IMG/VR virus record: IMGVR_UViG_3300048067_000040
Location: 1-28,937 of that record
Reading direction: 5' to 3' (one strand)
Source: a virus
Length of the DNA: 28,937 bases
Shown: positions 19,460 through 28,500 of the stretch, one piece after another
Layout: every line of letters starts with the position of its first letter
Position numbering within the stretch: the stretch's first letter is position 1
The notes under the pieces: generated by a model
The model's database searches: none
What the model saw: the letters and a program-made list of their open reading frames with translations, nothing else
What the model was told of the DNA's origin: nothing
Translations under genes and position numbers: made by a program

Positions 19460-19738
19460 ATGGCAGTCAATTATCGCGGTGAACGATTTGAGGATTACAA
19501 CGTGGCAAAGCGAACGCCACGACATCCCTCTAGCTCGCACGCGGTTCTGGCTCGCTACAAAGGTGCAATCAAGCTACTACGGTTTGGCGCTCAAGGCGCG
19601 AAGACTTATCCACCTAGAGATGGTGAGTCGGCCCGCGACAAGGCCATGCGAGCGGCTTGGTATGCACGACACGGGGATACCCTAAAGAACGCAACGCCCC
19701 TAGATAAAATCTATTGGGCGGCAAAAATTAAGTGGTGA
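19460..19738 (+). CDS. Conserved hypothetical phage protein in head-tail region
   Basis: 92 residues, basic, ATG after TGAGGATTAT. The pattern KRTPRHPSSSHAVLARYKGAIKLLRFGAQG, then YPPRDGESARDKAMRAAWYARHGD, then PLDKIYWAAKIKW recurs in many marine phage genomes in my recollection, including ones unrelated in the rest of their modules. It could be a small nucleic-acid-associated or head-associated protein; the true role is not known to me. It lies between the capsid and connector genes. Confidence 0.65.
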   Translation: MAVNYRGERFEDYNVAKRTPRHPSSSHAVLARYKGAIKLLRFGAQGAKTYPPRDGESARDKAMRAAWYARHGDTLKNATPLDKIYWAAKIKW

Positions 19739-19742
19739 TGAC

Positions 19743-20156
19743 ATGGCATTCAGTAACGACAGCAATCTCGTAGAGTTAGTGCCAGACATTCTGGACTTTG
19801 GTATCACTAGCTTTTCAGACGAACACGCAAGAGCGCAGGCAGACATAGAACGAGAGATTCGGAATCAGTGGTGGCACCGTAAGGGCATTGCCGGTGAAAT
19901 GAATAACAGCTACCTAACGGATTCGCAGTGGACTCGATCAGCGTCATACCTCGTATTGTGGAAGTACGCATTACCACAGCTTACTAACTGGGTGGACGAT
20001 GACCGCTTTTTGCAAATGATCGACTTCTACAAAGCCCGTTATGGCGAAGAGATGGACGCAGTATTTCAAGACGGCGTTGAGTATGACGCTGATGATGATG
20101 GTCAGGTTACGGATAAAGAGAAAGAAATCGTGCCGATCAATCGGTTAAACCGATGA
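19743..20156 (+). CDS. Head-tail connector (adaptor)-like protein
   Basis: 137 residues. SNDSNLVELVPDILDFGITSF... HARAQADIEREIRNQWWHRKG followed by LVLWKYALPQLTNWVDDDRFLQM and YKARYGEEMDAVF is the helical-bundle pattern of siphovirus gp6/gp15-like adaptors that attach beneath the portal. The C-terminal tail is acidic (DADDDGQVTDKEKE). It stands at the expected place, first connector gene after the capsid, and overlaps the next gene by 4 bases. Confidence 0.7.
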   Translation: MAFSNDSNLVELVPDILDFGITSFSDEHARAQADIEREIRNQWWHRKGIAGEMNNSYLTDSQWTRSASYLVLWKYALPQLTNWVDDDRFLQMIDFYKARYGEEMDAVFQDGVEYDADDDGQVTDKEKEIVPINRLNR

Positions 20157-20671
20157 TAAAGGTAAGGACTAATCCGCTACGCTTAGAGCGTGTGGCTGAT
20201 GACATCAAAAAGGATCTTAACAGTAGCAAGAAGCGAGCAATGGCGCGCACAGTGCTACATGGCACGACCATCATTGAGGAGCGTACAGCGCAAGGCAAAG
20301 GCTACAGAGGCGGGTTCGGTAGCTACAGCAGTGGATGGAAGCGAGTTCGAGATGCGCTTGGCTTAGAGACAGCAAAGGTCAATTTAGAGTTTGGCTACGA
20401 AAAAGTGAAAGGTAAGCCATCCAGTGATGGCGAGACTGTCATGTCTAAAGTAAGTGACCGATATAAAAAGCGGCCATCTATGCTTGCGGCTTTACAAGGC
20501 AAAGTCGTCAGCAGAAAAGTCGGTGAGATATTCTTTAGTCGACCTGATGCGGCAAAGCGAGCGGCAATGGTTAATGAGACAAGGAAGTTTTTTGGGTTCA
20601 ACCGTAGCGAAGAGAAAGACTTGGCCCGCGTTTATTTTGGTCAGGTCAAGATTAAGGACAGACGGCGATGA
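20153..20671 (+). CDS. Neck / tail-completion protein (HK97 gp10 or Mu gpG-like)
   Basis: 172 residues, basic, with helices (LERVADDIKKDLNSSKKRAMARTVL), the 'SSGWKRVRDALGLETAKVNLEFGY' segment and a late 'RKFFGFNRSEEKDL' resembling the 'R.FFG....' closing of virion-morphogenesis proteins. Proteins of this position and style complete the head-tail interface or stop tail polymerisation. It overlaps the upstream adaptor and the downstream terminator protein by 4 bases each. The family match is suggestive only. Confidence 0.6.
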   Translation: MIKVRTNPLRLERVADDIKKDLNSSKKRAMARTVLHGTTIIEERTAQGKGYRGGFGSYSSGWKRVRDALGLETAKVNLEFGYEKVKGKPSSDGETVMSKVSDRYKKRPSMLAALQGKVVSRKVGEIFFSRPDAAKRAAMVNETRKFFGFNRSEEKDLARVYFGQVKIKDRRR

Positions 20672-21099
20672 GCGTTAGAGAAAACATTGCAACGAATCTT
20701 GTGACAGCACTGCAAGCCATCTCGACTCCTAACGTTAAAAAGGTGACGCGTGAGCCATTCGACTTTGACAAGCTATCAAACGCGCAATTCCCAGCCATAC
20801 TAGTACGCACAGCGAACGAGACGAGAGAAGACGCCAGCATTGGCGGAAGTATGTCGAGCAGGCAAGGAACTATCGACTACGAACTGATTTGCTTTGTGAA
20901 AAACAAAAACATCGACACAGCCCGCAATCAGATTGTAGAGGCTATCGACGAAAAGCTCGACGAGGATAGGACGCGTGGCGGTCACGCTATTGATACGCAA
21001 GTTATTAGCGTTGAGGTGGATGATGGTACAATAGACCCAGTAGGCGGCGTCATTGTCACCGTTCAAATTCTTTATACATACACACGCGGTGACGCGTAA
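20668..21099 (+). CDS. Tail terminator protein (gpU/DUF3168-like)
   Basis: 143 residues with an alpha/beta pattern: MSVRENIATNLVTALQAI... FPAILVRTANETREDA... TIDYELICFVKNKN... ARNQIVEAIDEKLDED... VGGVIVTVQILYTYTRGDA. The strand-strand-helix order with a final 'V.I.Y.Y..G.A' is typical of siphovirus tail terminators that cap the tube and join it to the head. Position immediately before the tube protein supports this. Confidence 0.7.
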   Translation: MSVRENIATNLVTALQAISTPNVKKVTREPFDFDKLSNAQFPAILVRTANETREDASIGGSMSSRQGTIDYELICFVKNKNIDTARNQIVEAIDEKLDEDRTRGGHAIDTQVISVEVDDGTIDPVGGVIVTVQILYTYTRGDA

Positions 21100-21110
21100 G
21101 GGAGAAACAA

Positions 21111-21512
21111 ATGGCTACACATAAAGGCTCAACAGGATCAGTTAAGGTCGCCGTTAGCGGTGGGACAGAGGCAGTTGTCGGTGAGGTTCGTTCGTACAGC
21201 ATCGACGAGACTGCGGACACCATCGAAGATACAGTGATGGGTGACTCTGTTAAGTCATACCTTTCCAGCCTCAAGGACGCGACGCTTACTATCGACGCGC
21301 TTTGGGATGACGCAGACGCACAGCAGTTAGTGCTTGATTCTGGTGCCGCTATTGATTGGGAAATTCACCCAACTGGAACAGGTACCGGCGAGAAGTATTA
21401 CGCTGGCGCTGGCGTTGTGACTGCAAAGACTATCTCCGCGTCTTATGACGGATTGGTCGAGGCGTCATTCTCCGTGCAAGTATCGGGCGCAGTCACAGAA
21501 GCGTCTAACTAA
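21111..21512 (+). CDS. Major tail tube protein
   Basis: 133 residues, ATG after TAAGGGAGAAACAA. Beta-rich with GSVKVAVSGGTEAVVGEVRSYSIDETADTIEDTVMGDSVKSYLSSL in short pieces, followed by LTIDALWDDADAQQLVLDSG, TGTGEKYYAGAGVVTAKTIS and YDGLVEASFSVQVSG. The 'V..V.SY.I....D..D.T.MGD....Y' signature is that of gpV-like tube proteins forming the hexameric tube around the tape measure. Its stop overlaps the start of the assembly chaperone (TAATG). Confidence 0.85.
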   Translation: MATHKGSTGSVKVAVSGGTEAVVGEVRSYSIDETADTIEDTVMGDSVKSYLSSLKDATLTIDALWDDADAQQLVLDSGAAIDWEIHPTGTGTGEKYYAGAGVVTAKTISASYDGLVEASFSVQVSGAVTEASN

Positions 21513-21859
21513 TGGGTCTGGCTAAAGAGTTACGAGCGCGCCGAAAGCAGTCACGCCGTAAAATTGAGGTCGAGGAGTGGGCTGATGATGACGGGGCGTT
21601 TGCTCTTTATTGTCGGCCCATCACTTGTTATGACCTAAATGAGCTACAGCGTAAGCATCCGCAAGTCTTGCAGAACCCTAGCATTGCAAGCATGGTTGAT
21701 TTGATCGTTATGAAGGCAGAGTCTAAGGATGGCGAAAAGCTGTTCACTTCTGCTGAAGATAAGATGGACCTGATGGGCGAAGAGACTACGGTTGTTTCTG
21801 AGATTGCTAATCAGATGTTCGGCACCATTGAGTCTGCGGAGGACTTAGCAAAAAACTGA
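21512..21859 (+). CDS. Tail assembly chaperone, short form (gpG-like)
   Basis: 115 residues in the zero frame, charged (LRARRKQSRRKIEVEEWADDDGAF; then LNELQRKHPQVLQNP; then MVDLIVMKAESKDGEKLF). It lies between tube and tape measure, the site of lambda G, and ends at TGA exactly after the slippery A AAA AAC. Chaperones of this type coat the tape measure while the tube polymerises. Most ribosomes should make this short form. Confidence 0.85.
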   Translation: MGLAKELRARRKQSRRKIEVEEWADDDGAFALYCRPITCYDLNELQRKHPQVLQNPSIASMVDLIVMKAESKDGEKLFTSAEDKMDLMGEETTVVSEIANQMFGTIESAEDLAKN

Positions 21860-22014
21860 CGTCCGATCAGTCGAGGTTTAACCTTATTGCCTTGGCTGAT
21901 CGGCTTCATAAGACTATAGAAGAAGTCGAGCAGATATCCGTTACTGAGTACCACGAATGGCTCGCATACTTCCACATACTGAGCGAGCAGAATAATGGCG
22001 ACTCAAGACGTTAA
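21512..22014 (+). CDS. Tail assembly chaperone, -1 frameshift long form (gpG-T-like)
   Basis: A -1 slip at 21850-21856 replaces the stop with a 52-residue extension starting LTSDQSRFNLIALADRL and containing VEQISVTEYHEWLAYFHILSEQ, a hallmark of the T part of G-T chaperones ('ISVTEYHEW.AYF'). The product is 167 residues. The T domain binds the tube protein and brings it to the tape measure. The extension has no start codon of its own and ends 20 bases inside the tape-measure gene. Confidence 0.85.
21850..21909 (+). promoter_or_regulatory. Programmed -1 frameshift site with stimulatory stem
   Basis: Slippery A AAA AAC (21850-21856) in phase with the zero frame, then the TGA stop, a 6-nt spacer, and a stem of 14 pairs: 21863-21876 with 21890-21903, including two G.U, loop 13 nt. 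The outer 8 pairs (CCGATCAG/CTGATCGG) are perfect. Confidence 0.85.
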
Positions 22015-23881
22015 AATTAAGATCACAGCACTTGATAAAACATCGGGTGCGCTTAAGAAAATTGGGTCGGGTCTTAGAACTTTAACCAAGCCATTGCTCA
22101 ACATGAAGACTGCGCTTGTCGGCGTTCTTGGCGCTGGCGGCATAACTTTACTTGTAAGGCAGTCACTTCTCGCCACCGATGCCCTGTCTAAAACCGCCAG
22201 TAAGATCGGCACCACAACCGAAGCCCTGAGTGCCTTGCAATATGCGGGCAAAATTACAGGCGTCGAAGTCAACACGATGAATATGGCGCTTCAGCGGTTT
22301 AGCCGTAGAGCATCAGAAGCGGCCAATGGCACGGGTGAAGCAAAAGGCGCAATTCGTGAGCTAGGGATTAACGCCCGTGACCTCGTTCAACTTCCACTCG
22401 ATGAGCGAATGCTTGTCCTTGCCGACGCCTTCCAAGGCGTTAAAAGTGAGTCCGATAAATTAAGAATCGCGTTTAAGCTGTTTGACTCAGAGGGTGCCGC
22501 ACTTGTTAATACTCTTGCTCAAGGCAGAGGCGGTCTTGCCGCAATGCTTGGAGAGGCTAAGGCGCTTGGCGCTGTCATGTCATCTGAAGCCGCCGCAGGC
22601 GTAGAAGATGCCAACGACGAGTTCCTAAAACTATCGACTATTTTCAAAGGCATATTAGACCAGACCACAGCGGCGTTAGCTCCTGCCCTTGAATACATTG
22701 TTTCGTCTTTGACAGAAACGCTTAAGTCATTTGGTAACGCGCAAACAGGATTTACTGAAGTAGGAAAGACTATTGCTAAAAACTTAATTGCCGCGTTCAG
22801 TGCGGCGGCTACTGGTATCTTTAGTATTCTTAACTCAATCATTGAGCAATACAACAGAATAAATAAAGCGGTCATCGATGTTTCCTTAGCTCTTGATAAG
22901 CGTGGATTAAAGGCTATAGAAAGAGAAAGAGACGAGTTGATTGAGCTTCAAAGAATTAGAAATAAGTTTTTTAACGACCGTCAAGAATTAACCGATAAAG
23001 AATATAAGGCTTTGACAAAAGCAGGAGAAGAAGGGTTAGTTACAGAGCAACAATTTGCCGATGCGCGGTTAGATATTGAGCGCAGACTGGCTGAAAAAAT
23101 TGAGGAAATTCGCGTAGCGACTGCAAACGGTGAGGGAATTCCAGAAATAACGATGGAAAGCCTTTTCGGGATTAGTGAAGCTGAGTTTGAAGCGTTCTTT
23201 ACTAAATTAGGCAAAACAGTAGACGACTTTACCCTTACGTTAGGAAAGCCGCCCGTAGCACCAGAAAACAACGCCGTTAATAAGTACGTTGAACAACTCA
23301 AACAGCTCGACCGACAGCTACCTGAGTCAGAAGATTTAGTGACTAGCTTTGCAAATAACACCATGAACGCATTTACCAATGGCTTCACCGCCGCGATTAC
23401 AGGTGCCGAAAACTTTGCAGACGCAATGAAGAGCATGGCTAAATCAGTGGTTGATGACCTTATACGAATGGCCGTTCAATATTACATTACTCAACAGATA
23501 TTCGGCGCGATTGTCAGTGCGTTTGGCACTCCAGCTCCAAAAGGACTAAACGGACAGCCAGCGGGGCCAAGAACTGGCCCGCAAGTTCCAGACTTTAACG
23601 GCGGTGGCTTTACAGGCTACGGAGCAAGAGCGGGTGGTGTAGACGGCAAAGGCGGTTTCCCTGCAATTTTGCACCCCAATGAATCAGTGTTAGATCACAC
23701 GAGAGGGCAAGGGTCAGGTGTTACGATAGTGCAGAACATCAACGTGACCACAGGCGTACAGCAAACCGTACGTGCAGAGATAGCAAACTTACTGCCTCAG
23801 ATCAGCAACGCGGCGAAGTCTGCTGTCGCAGATGCTAGACTACGTGGCGGTGGCTTCAGCAAAGCAATGGTAGGTGCATAA
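21995..23881 (+). CDS. Tape measure protein
   Basis: 628 residues. The N-terminus VKIKITALDKTSGALKKIGSGLRTL is typical, followed by a hydrophobic segment (about 40-58), alpha-helical repeats (LSKTASKIGTTTEALSALQYAG; LGINARDLVQLP; FDSEGAALVNTLAQGRGGL), a charged coiled coil in the middle and a closing INVTTGVQQTVRAEIANLLP... GGGFSKAMVGA. By the usual ~0.15 nm per residue, tail length would be about 95 nm. It is translated from an ATG within the chaperone extension. A predicted membrane-active segment lies near residues 480-510. Confidence 0.9.
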   Translation: MATQDVKIKITALDKTSGALKKIGSGLRTLTKPLLNMKTALVGVLGAGGITLLVRQSLLATDALSKTASKIGTTTEALSALQYAGKITGVEVNTMNMALQRFSRRASEAANGTGEAKGAIRELGINARDLVQLPLDERMLVLADAFQGVKSESDKLRIAFKLFDSEGAALVNTLAQGRGGLAAMLGEAKALGAVMSSEAAAGVEDANDEFLKLSTIFKGILDQTTAALAPALEYIVSSLTETLKSFGNAQTGFTEVGKTIAKNLIAAFSAAATGIFSILNSIIEQYNRINKAVIDVSLALDKRGLKAIERERDELIELQRIRNKFFNDRQELTDKEYKALTKAGEEGLVTEQQFADARLDIERRLAEKIEEIRVATANGEGIPEITMESLFGISEAEFEAFFTKLGKTVDDFTLTLGKPPVAPENNAVNKYVEQLKQLDRQLPESEDLVTSFANNTMNAFTNGFTAAITGAENFADAMKSMAKSVVDDLIRMAVQYYITQQIFGAIVSAFGTPAPKGLNGQPAGPRTGPQVPDFNGGGFTGYGARAGGVDGKGGFPAILHPNESVLDHTRGQGSGVTIVQNINVTTGVQQTVRAEIANLLPQISNAAKSAVADARLRGGGFSKAMVGA

Positions 23882-24420
23882 TGGCGGCTTTTCCAAGTGT
23901 AGGCTTTACGTCGATGACGATGCGGCTCAGGTCAGCAACGGCTGTCAGCCAGTCACCGTTTACCTATGACCAGCAGACTTATCAGCATCAGGGTGTGAGA
24001 TGGGAAGCAGAGGTTCAACTGCCACCACTCAAGCGAGCAGAAGCCAAGCAGGTAGAGGCGTTCTTTGCTTCTCTACGCGGTCAAGCTGGAACCTTTACTA
24101 TGGGCAACCCAATACACAATACGACCGCCACAGGCGCAATCACGAGCGGCACAGCGGGTGCCACAACCGTCACCGGCTCTACGTCAGGCGTGGTTGCTGG
24201 TGATTACTTTGAAACAGGCAGTGCGCTATACATCGTGACCGACATTTCTGGAAGCTCGATTGATATAATGCCGCCACTTCGATCAGCGATTAGCTCATCG
24301 ACCCCTATGGACTTCACACTGCCGAAAGGCACATGGCGACTGGCAAGCAATGACATTGGATGGAGTATCAACCAAGCTAGTTTGTACGGTTTCACTTTTG
24401 CTTGCGTTGAGGCTATATGA
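23881..24420 (+). CDS. Distal tail / minor tail protein
   Basis: 179 residues, TAATG-coupled to the tape measure. Beta-rich with VRWEAEVQLPPLKRAEAKQVEAFFASLRGQAGTFTMGNP, the segment seen in siphovirus proteins immediately after the tape measure ('R.WEAE..LPPL.RA.A....AF...L.G..GTF..G.P'), a Gly/Thr-rich insert, and a closing GWSINQASLYGFTFACVEA. It likely forms the distal ring to which tip proteins attach. Exact family not recalled; order of genes supports the call. Confidence 0.75.
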   Translation: MAAFPSVGFTSMTMRLRSATAVSQSPFTYDQQTYQHQGVRWEAEVQLPPLKRAEAKQVEAFFASLRGQAGTFTMGNPIHNTTATGAITSGTAGATTVTGSTSGVVAGDYFETGSALYIVTDISGSSIDIMPPLRSAISSSTPMDFTLPKGTWRLASNDIGWSINQASLYGFTFACVEAI

Positions 24421-25046
24421 GCAGATCACTGACATCAGCGATGCAGTCGGCAGTTACCGCCGATTTAGTACGCCCGATCATATTAGTACAGTGCGCGTTT
24501 GATTCCGGCAATCTGAATCTATGGAACGGCGTGGGCAATCTTACAGTCAGCAGTGTTGACTATGTTGGCGCTGGCACATTGTTAGCCATCGGTGAAATAG
24601 CAGAGACGTCAGAGTTACAAGCCAACGGCATCACAGTCACCCTGTCAGGAATCACTGACCCGTTATTAGCTAAAGCACGTGACGAGGACTACCAAGGCCG
24701 TGAGCTTAAAGTATTGCTTGGCGCTATGGATGCCAGCAACGGGGTCATAAGCACGCCCGTAAACGTGTTCAGTGGCTTCATGGACACGATGGTTATTAAT
24801 GACTCATCGGAAACCGCCACGATACAGATAGCCGTCGAGAATCGTTTGATTGGTTTTGAGCGCACTCGTGTCAGAAGGTACACAGCAGAGGATCAACTAA
24901 TCGACTTTCCGAATGACAAAGGCTTGGAGTTTGTTGCTGACATGGCTGAGAAAGAGATTGTGTGGGGACGCAGTGGTGTAGTTGGTGGCGGCGGGCGTCC
25001 TAATGCCGACCCAGATGCACCAGCAAACCCGCCACAGCTTCCGTAA
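24417..25046 (+). CDS. Minor tail protein, baseplate-hub type
   Basis: 209 residues. VDYVGAGTLLAIGEIAETSELQANGITVTLSGITDPLLAKA, then YQGRELKVLLGAMD, then FSGFMDTMVINDSSETATIQIAVENRLIGFERTRVRRYTAEDQ form the recognisable pattern of the phage tail proteins between the distal protein and the tip ('Y.G.G.L..IG...ET.E..A.G......G....' and 'E.RL...ER.R.RRYT.EDQ'). The C-terminus is a Gly/Pro/Asp-rich tail (DPDAPANPPQLP) that may bind the tip. It overlaps the distal tail gene by 4 bases. Confidence 0.75.
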   Translation: MSRSLTSAMQSAVTADLVRPIILVQCAFDSGNLNLWNGVGNLTVSSVDYVGAGTLLAIGEIAETSELQANGITVTLSGITDPLLAKARDEDYQGRELKVLLGAMDASNGVISTPVNVFSGFMDTMVINDSSETATIQIAVENRLIGFERTRVRRYTAEDQLIDFPNDKGLEFVADMAEKEIVWGRSGVVGGGGRPNADPDAPANPPQLP

Positions 25047-25063
25047 TAACTGAGGAACTAGTC

Positions 25064-25513
25064 ATGGAATTTGCGATAGAAAACCTAGCAAAAGTCAGGC
25101 GAGAAATTGAGCCGTTGCTCGAACAGCATTGGCAAGAAATAGCTTTGAACAAAGACATCATTAAGATGAATCCTGATTGGGAAGGCTATGCACGACTTGA
25201 TAACGTCAACGCGCTCAGGATTTACACAGCTAGAAAAGACGACGTAATGATGGGCTACTTTGTGGTCATCGTCAGCAAGTCACTGCACTACCGCGACCAC
25301 TTGTTCGCTAACAACGACGTGATCTTTTTGACTCAGCCAGCTCGCAAAGGTTTGACCGGCGTAAAGCTCATTAAGTTTGCCATCGAGTCATTGGCGGCTG
25401 AAGGCATTACCAAGCTACACATAAACACAAAAGCACATCAGCCCTTCGACGCAATCCTTGAGCGATTGAACTTTGAAGAAATCGAACGCGTCTATTCTTT
25501 AGTATTGAGGTAA
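25064..25513 (+). CDS. GNAT-like acetyltransferase in the tail-tip cluster
   Basis: 149 residues, ATG after CTGAGGAACTAGTC. The layout fits a GNAT fold: N-terminal helix (VRREIEPLLEQHWQEIALN), strands (ALRIYTARKDDVMMGYFVVIV), a strand-turn (DVIFLTQPARKGLTGVKLIKF) in the position of the acetyl-CoA pyrophosphate loop (R/Q-x-x-G-x-G/A variant: ARKGLTG), helix (AIESLAAEGIT) and final strands (LHINTKAH...FEEIERVYSLVL). It is placed between hub and tip genes, a position where GNAT proteins recur in phages. The substrate is unknown; it could modify tip or host proteins. Confidence 0.75.
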   Translation: MEFAIENLAKVRREIEPLLEQHWQEIALNKDIIKMNPDWEGYARLDNVNALRIYTARKDDVMMGYFVVIVSKSLHYRDHLFANNDVIFLTQPARKGLTGVKLIKFAIESLAAEGITKLHINTKAHQPFDAILERLNFEEIERVYSLVLR

Positions 25514-25517
25514 GAAC

Positions 25518-28500
25518 ATGGCTATTGCGGCAGTTGCAGGATTAGCTTCTTTAGGCGGTGCGGCACTGGCTGGATTTGTAACTAGCTTCGCAGTTGGCCT
25601 TGGATACTTTGCTCTTGGCGCTGGCCTGTCGATGGTATCTCGTGCGCTGGCACCTAAGCCCAACATTGGCGCACAGATGCGGGGTATCACACAGACCAGT
25701 CGTGAACCTGCTGGCTCACGCAAAATCGTTTACGGAAAGATGCGCGTCGGTGGTCAGGTTGTATTTATATCCAACTCAGGCGATGACAATAAATACCTGC
25801 ACATGGCTATCGCCTTTGCCAGCCACGAAATAGAAAGCTACGAAGAAATTTGGTTCAACGATAAGAAAGTGTGGACGCTTAGTGGCGGGTTCCAAAGCGA
25901 CTGGGGTACTTACGTCACTATTGACCGGAAGTTTGGCACGGCAGGACAGGCCGCATCGACTGACCTCGTAAACGCCAATGTGCTATGGACTACTAATCAC
26001 AAGCTGTCGGGCATCGCTTACATTGCATTTAGGCTGGAGTGGGACGCAGACAAGTTTCCGCAGGGCGTCCCCAACATCACCGCCGTTCTGAAGGGTAAAA
26101 AGGTATACGATCCTCGCAGTTCAAGTACAGGCTGGAGTCAAAACCCTGCGTTATGTTTGCGCGACTATATGCTCGACGACAAGTACGGGCTTGGCGAAGT
26201 TACAGCCAACATAGATAGCACTGCGCTTACTGCCGCCGCTAACCTTTGCGAAGAACAGGTCACTCTTGACGCTGGCGGCACTCAAGACCGCTACCAATGT
26301 AATGGCGTTATAGAGACGGGAAACCAAATCAGAGCCAACATTGAACAGCTACTGGCATCAATGGGCGGAATGCTGACCTACTCAGGCGGTAAGTATTTCA
26401 TTGATGGTGCTGAGTACAAGACGCCTACGCTTACGTTTACAGAAGCAGACGTTATTAGTGACATACAAACGCAGACTAAGCAGTCGCGCAGAGGCGTCTA
26501 CAATGGCGTCAAAGGCATTTTCGTTTCTGAGGAGAAGAACTACAAGGTATTGGATTACCCGCCTCAGATCAGCTCTACGTACGCCACAGAGGACGGCGAC
26601 CCAATCTATTTAGATATGGCCCTGCCGTTTGTAACAAACAACACGCAGGCTCAGAGACTCGCGAAGATTGCACTGCTGAAGTCGCGCCAGCAAGTCGTTA
26701 TCAACATGACCGTAAACCTTAAAGGCTTGAAAGTTAAAGTCGGTGACACAATCAATGTGACGAACGACCGGTTGGACTACAGCTCAAAAGTCTTTCAAGT
26801 TATCGACTACTCTTTAGCTATTGCAGATGGTGGCGCACTTGCCGTGAACTTGGCTTGCATTGAAACAGCATCAGCCATTTACGATTGGACCACTAGCGAC
26901 GAAGAGGACTTTTTAAGCGGTGGGGAGTTAGACCTGTATGACGGGCGAACCGTTGCTAACGTCACTAATCTGACGTTGACAGAAACAGCATTCAAAGGGC
27001 CGGATGGCAATTTAATCAGCGCCGTAGATTTGACATGGACAGGGCCGACAGATGCTTTCGTTGAACTGTACAAGGTCCGGTACAACAAGACAGGAACCAC
27101 AAACTATTTTTATGCTTCTACTCGTGAGCCTCGTGTCTACATATCAGGCTTAGATATAACGTCTAATTATGACTTTAGGGTTAAGGCAGAAAACCTTATC
27201 GGTGTGAGTAGCACAGGAACAACTCTTAGCAACCAAGCATTGAGCGGCGATACTACAGCACCAAGCGCGCCGACATCGGCAAGTGCTACAGGTGGTATAC
27301 AGACCATCACCGCAGAGTGGACTAACCCCAGCGACATTGATTTCAAGCATACAGAGGTGTTTGTAAACACTAGCAATTCAATCCCTGCAACACCTACAGC
27401 GGTCGTCGATGGTGAAGAGTATATCGTTACGGGCTTATCAGGAGCCGCCACACGCTACTTTTGGTTAAAGTCCGTAGACTTCTCAGGTAACAAGTCAGCG
27501 GCCACAGCAAGCTTCTCAGGCGCTTCTGTCGTGGCAGATAGTTCTGATATTGGTGACGACGCAATCGGTAATAGTCAGATTGCAGATGACGCCGTTGATA
27601 TTACAAAGATCGCCAACACGCTTGAGACAACAAACTTCAGCACCACTAACGGAACAGGCTGGCAAATAAAGACAGACGGCACAGCTACGTTTAATGACGT
27701 AAATGTCAGGGGCGAAGTAGTCGCGACACAGCTTAACGTACAAGACGCAACGATATCGGGAAGCCTTAAAGCGAATGAGCTATCAGACGGCATTGTAAAA
27801 ATAACTAGCGTTTCACAAGAAGTGTGGAACGAGATTGAAAGTCGCGTCGGGTCAACAACAGGAAGCACTGGGTTTTTTGAGTCTGCATCAGGCAACCTTA
27901 CAGGTGGCGACTTAACGCTTACCACGGCATCAACTAAACCACACACACTGGGGCAAACTGTATATTTTGAGTTGGATGCTATTTACTTTTGGTCTAGTGC
28001 TACAAGCGTCAGTGGTGACGATCTGTTACTAGACGTCAAATTTCAACACAGTACCGATAACGTCACATACACCACCGCCAACACCACACAAATAACTGTC
28101 GAACGTCATAACTACTTCAACGGCTTCATGTATGACATTGATAACAGTGTCCAGTATCAGCTAACCGGCTTGGCCGCTGGCAATTACTATTTCCGCGTAT
28201 CACTTGAGCCTGTAGGTGCAACTCCTAACGCCTTCTCTATCGCTTATCAGGGCGTTCCTGTGACCTTTGAAGTCAATGAAATTGGCACGGGTACAGTTGC
28301 AACTGGTGGTAACGCAGATACGCTTGATAATTTGGACAGCACTCAGTTTTTGCGTTCTGACCAAAACGACACAATGAACGGATCGCTTATTGTTACCGGC
28401 GACCTTACGATTCAAGGCACAACAACAACCCTAAATACTGCAACCCTTGATGTCGAAGACAAAAATATAACCATAAATTACGGCGCAGGAGACACATCAG

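Noticed and set aside
24261-24269. Perfect TGATATAAT inside the distal tail gene
   Set aside because: Encodes Ile-Asp-Ile-Met in the coding frame and is ~150 bases from the next gene; counted as chance, though it shows the motif alone is not sufficient.
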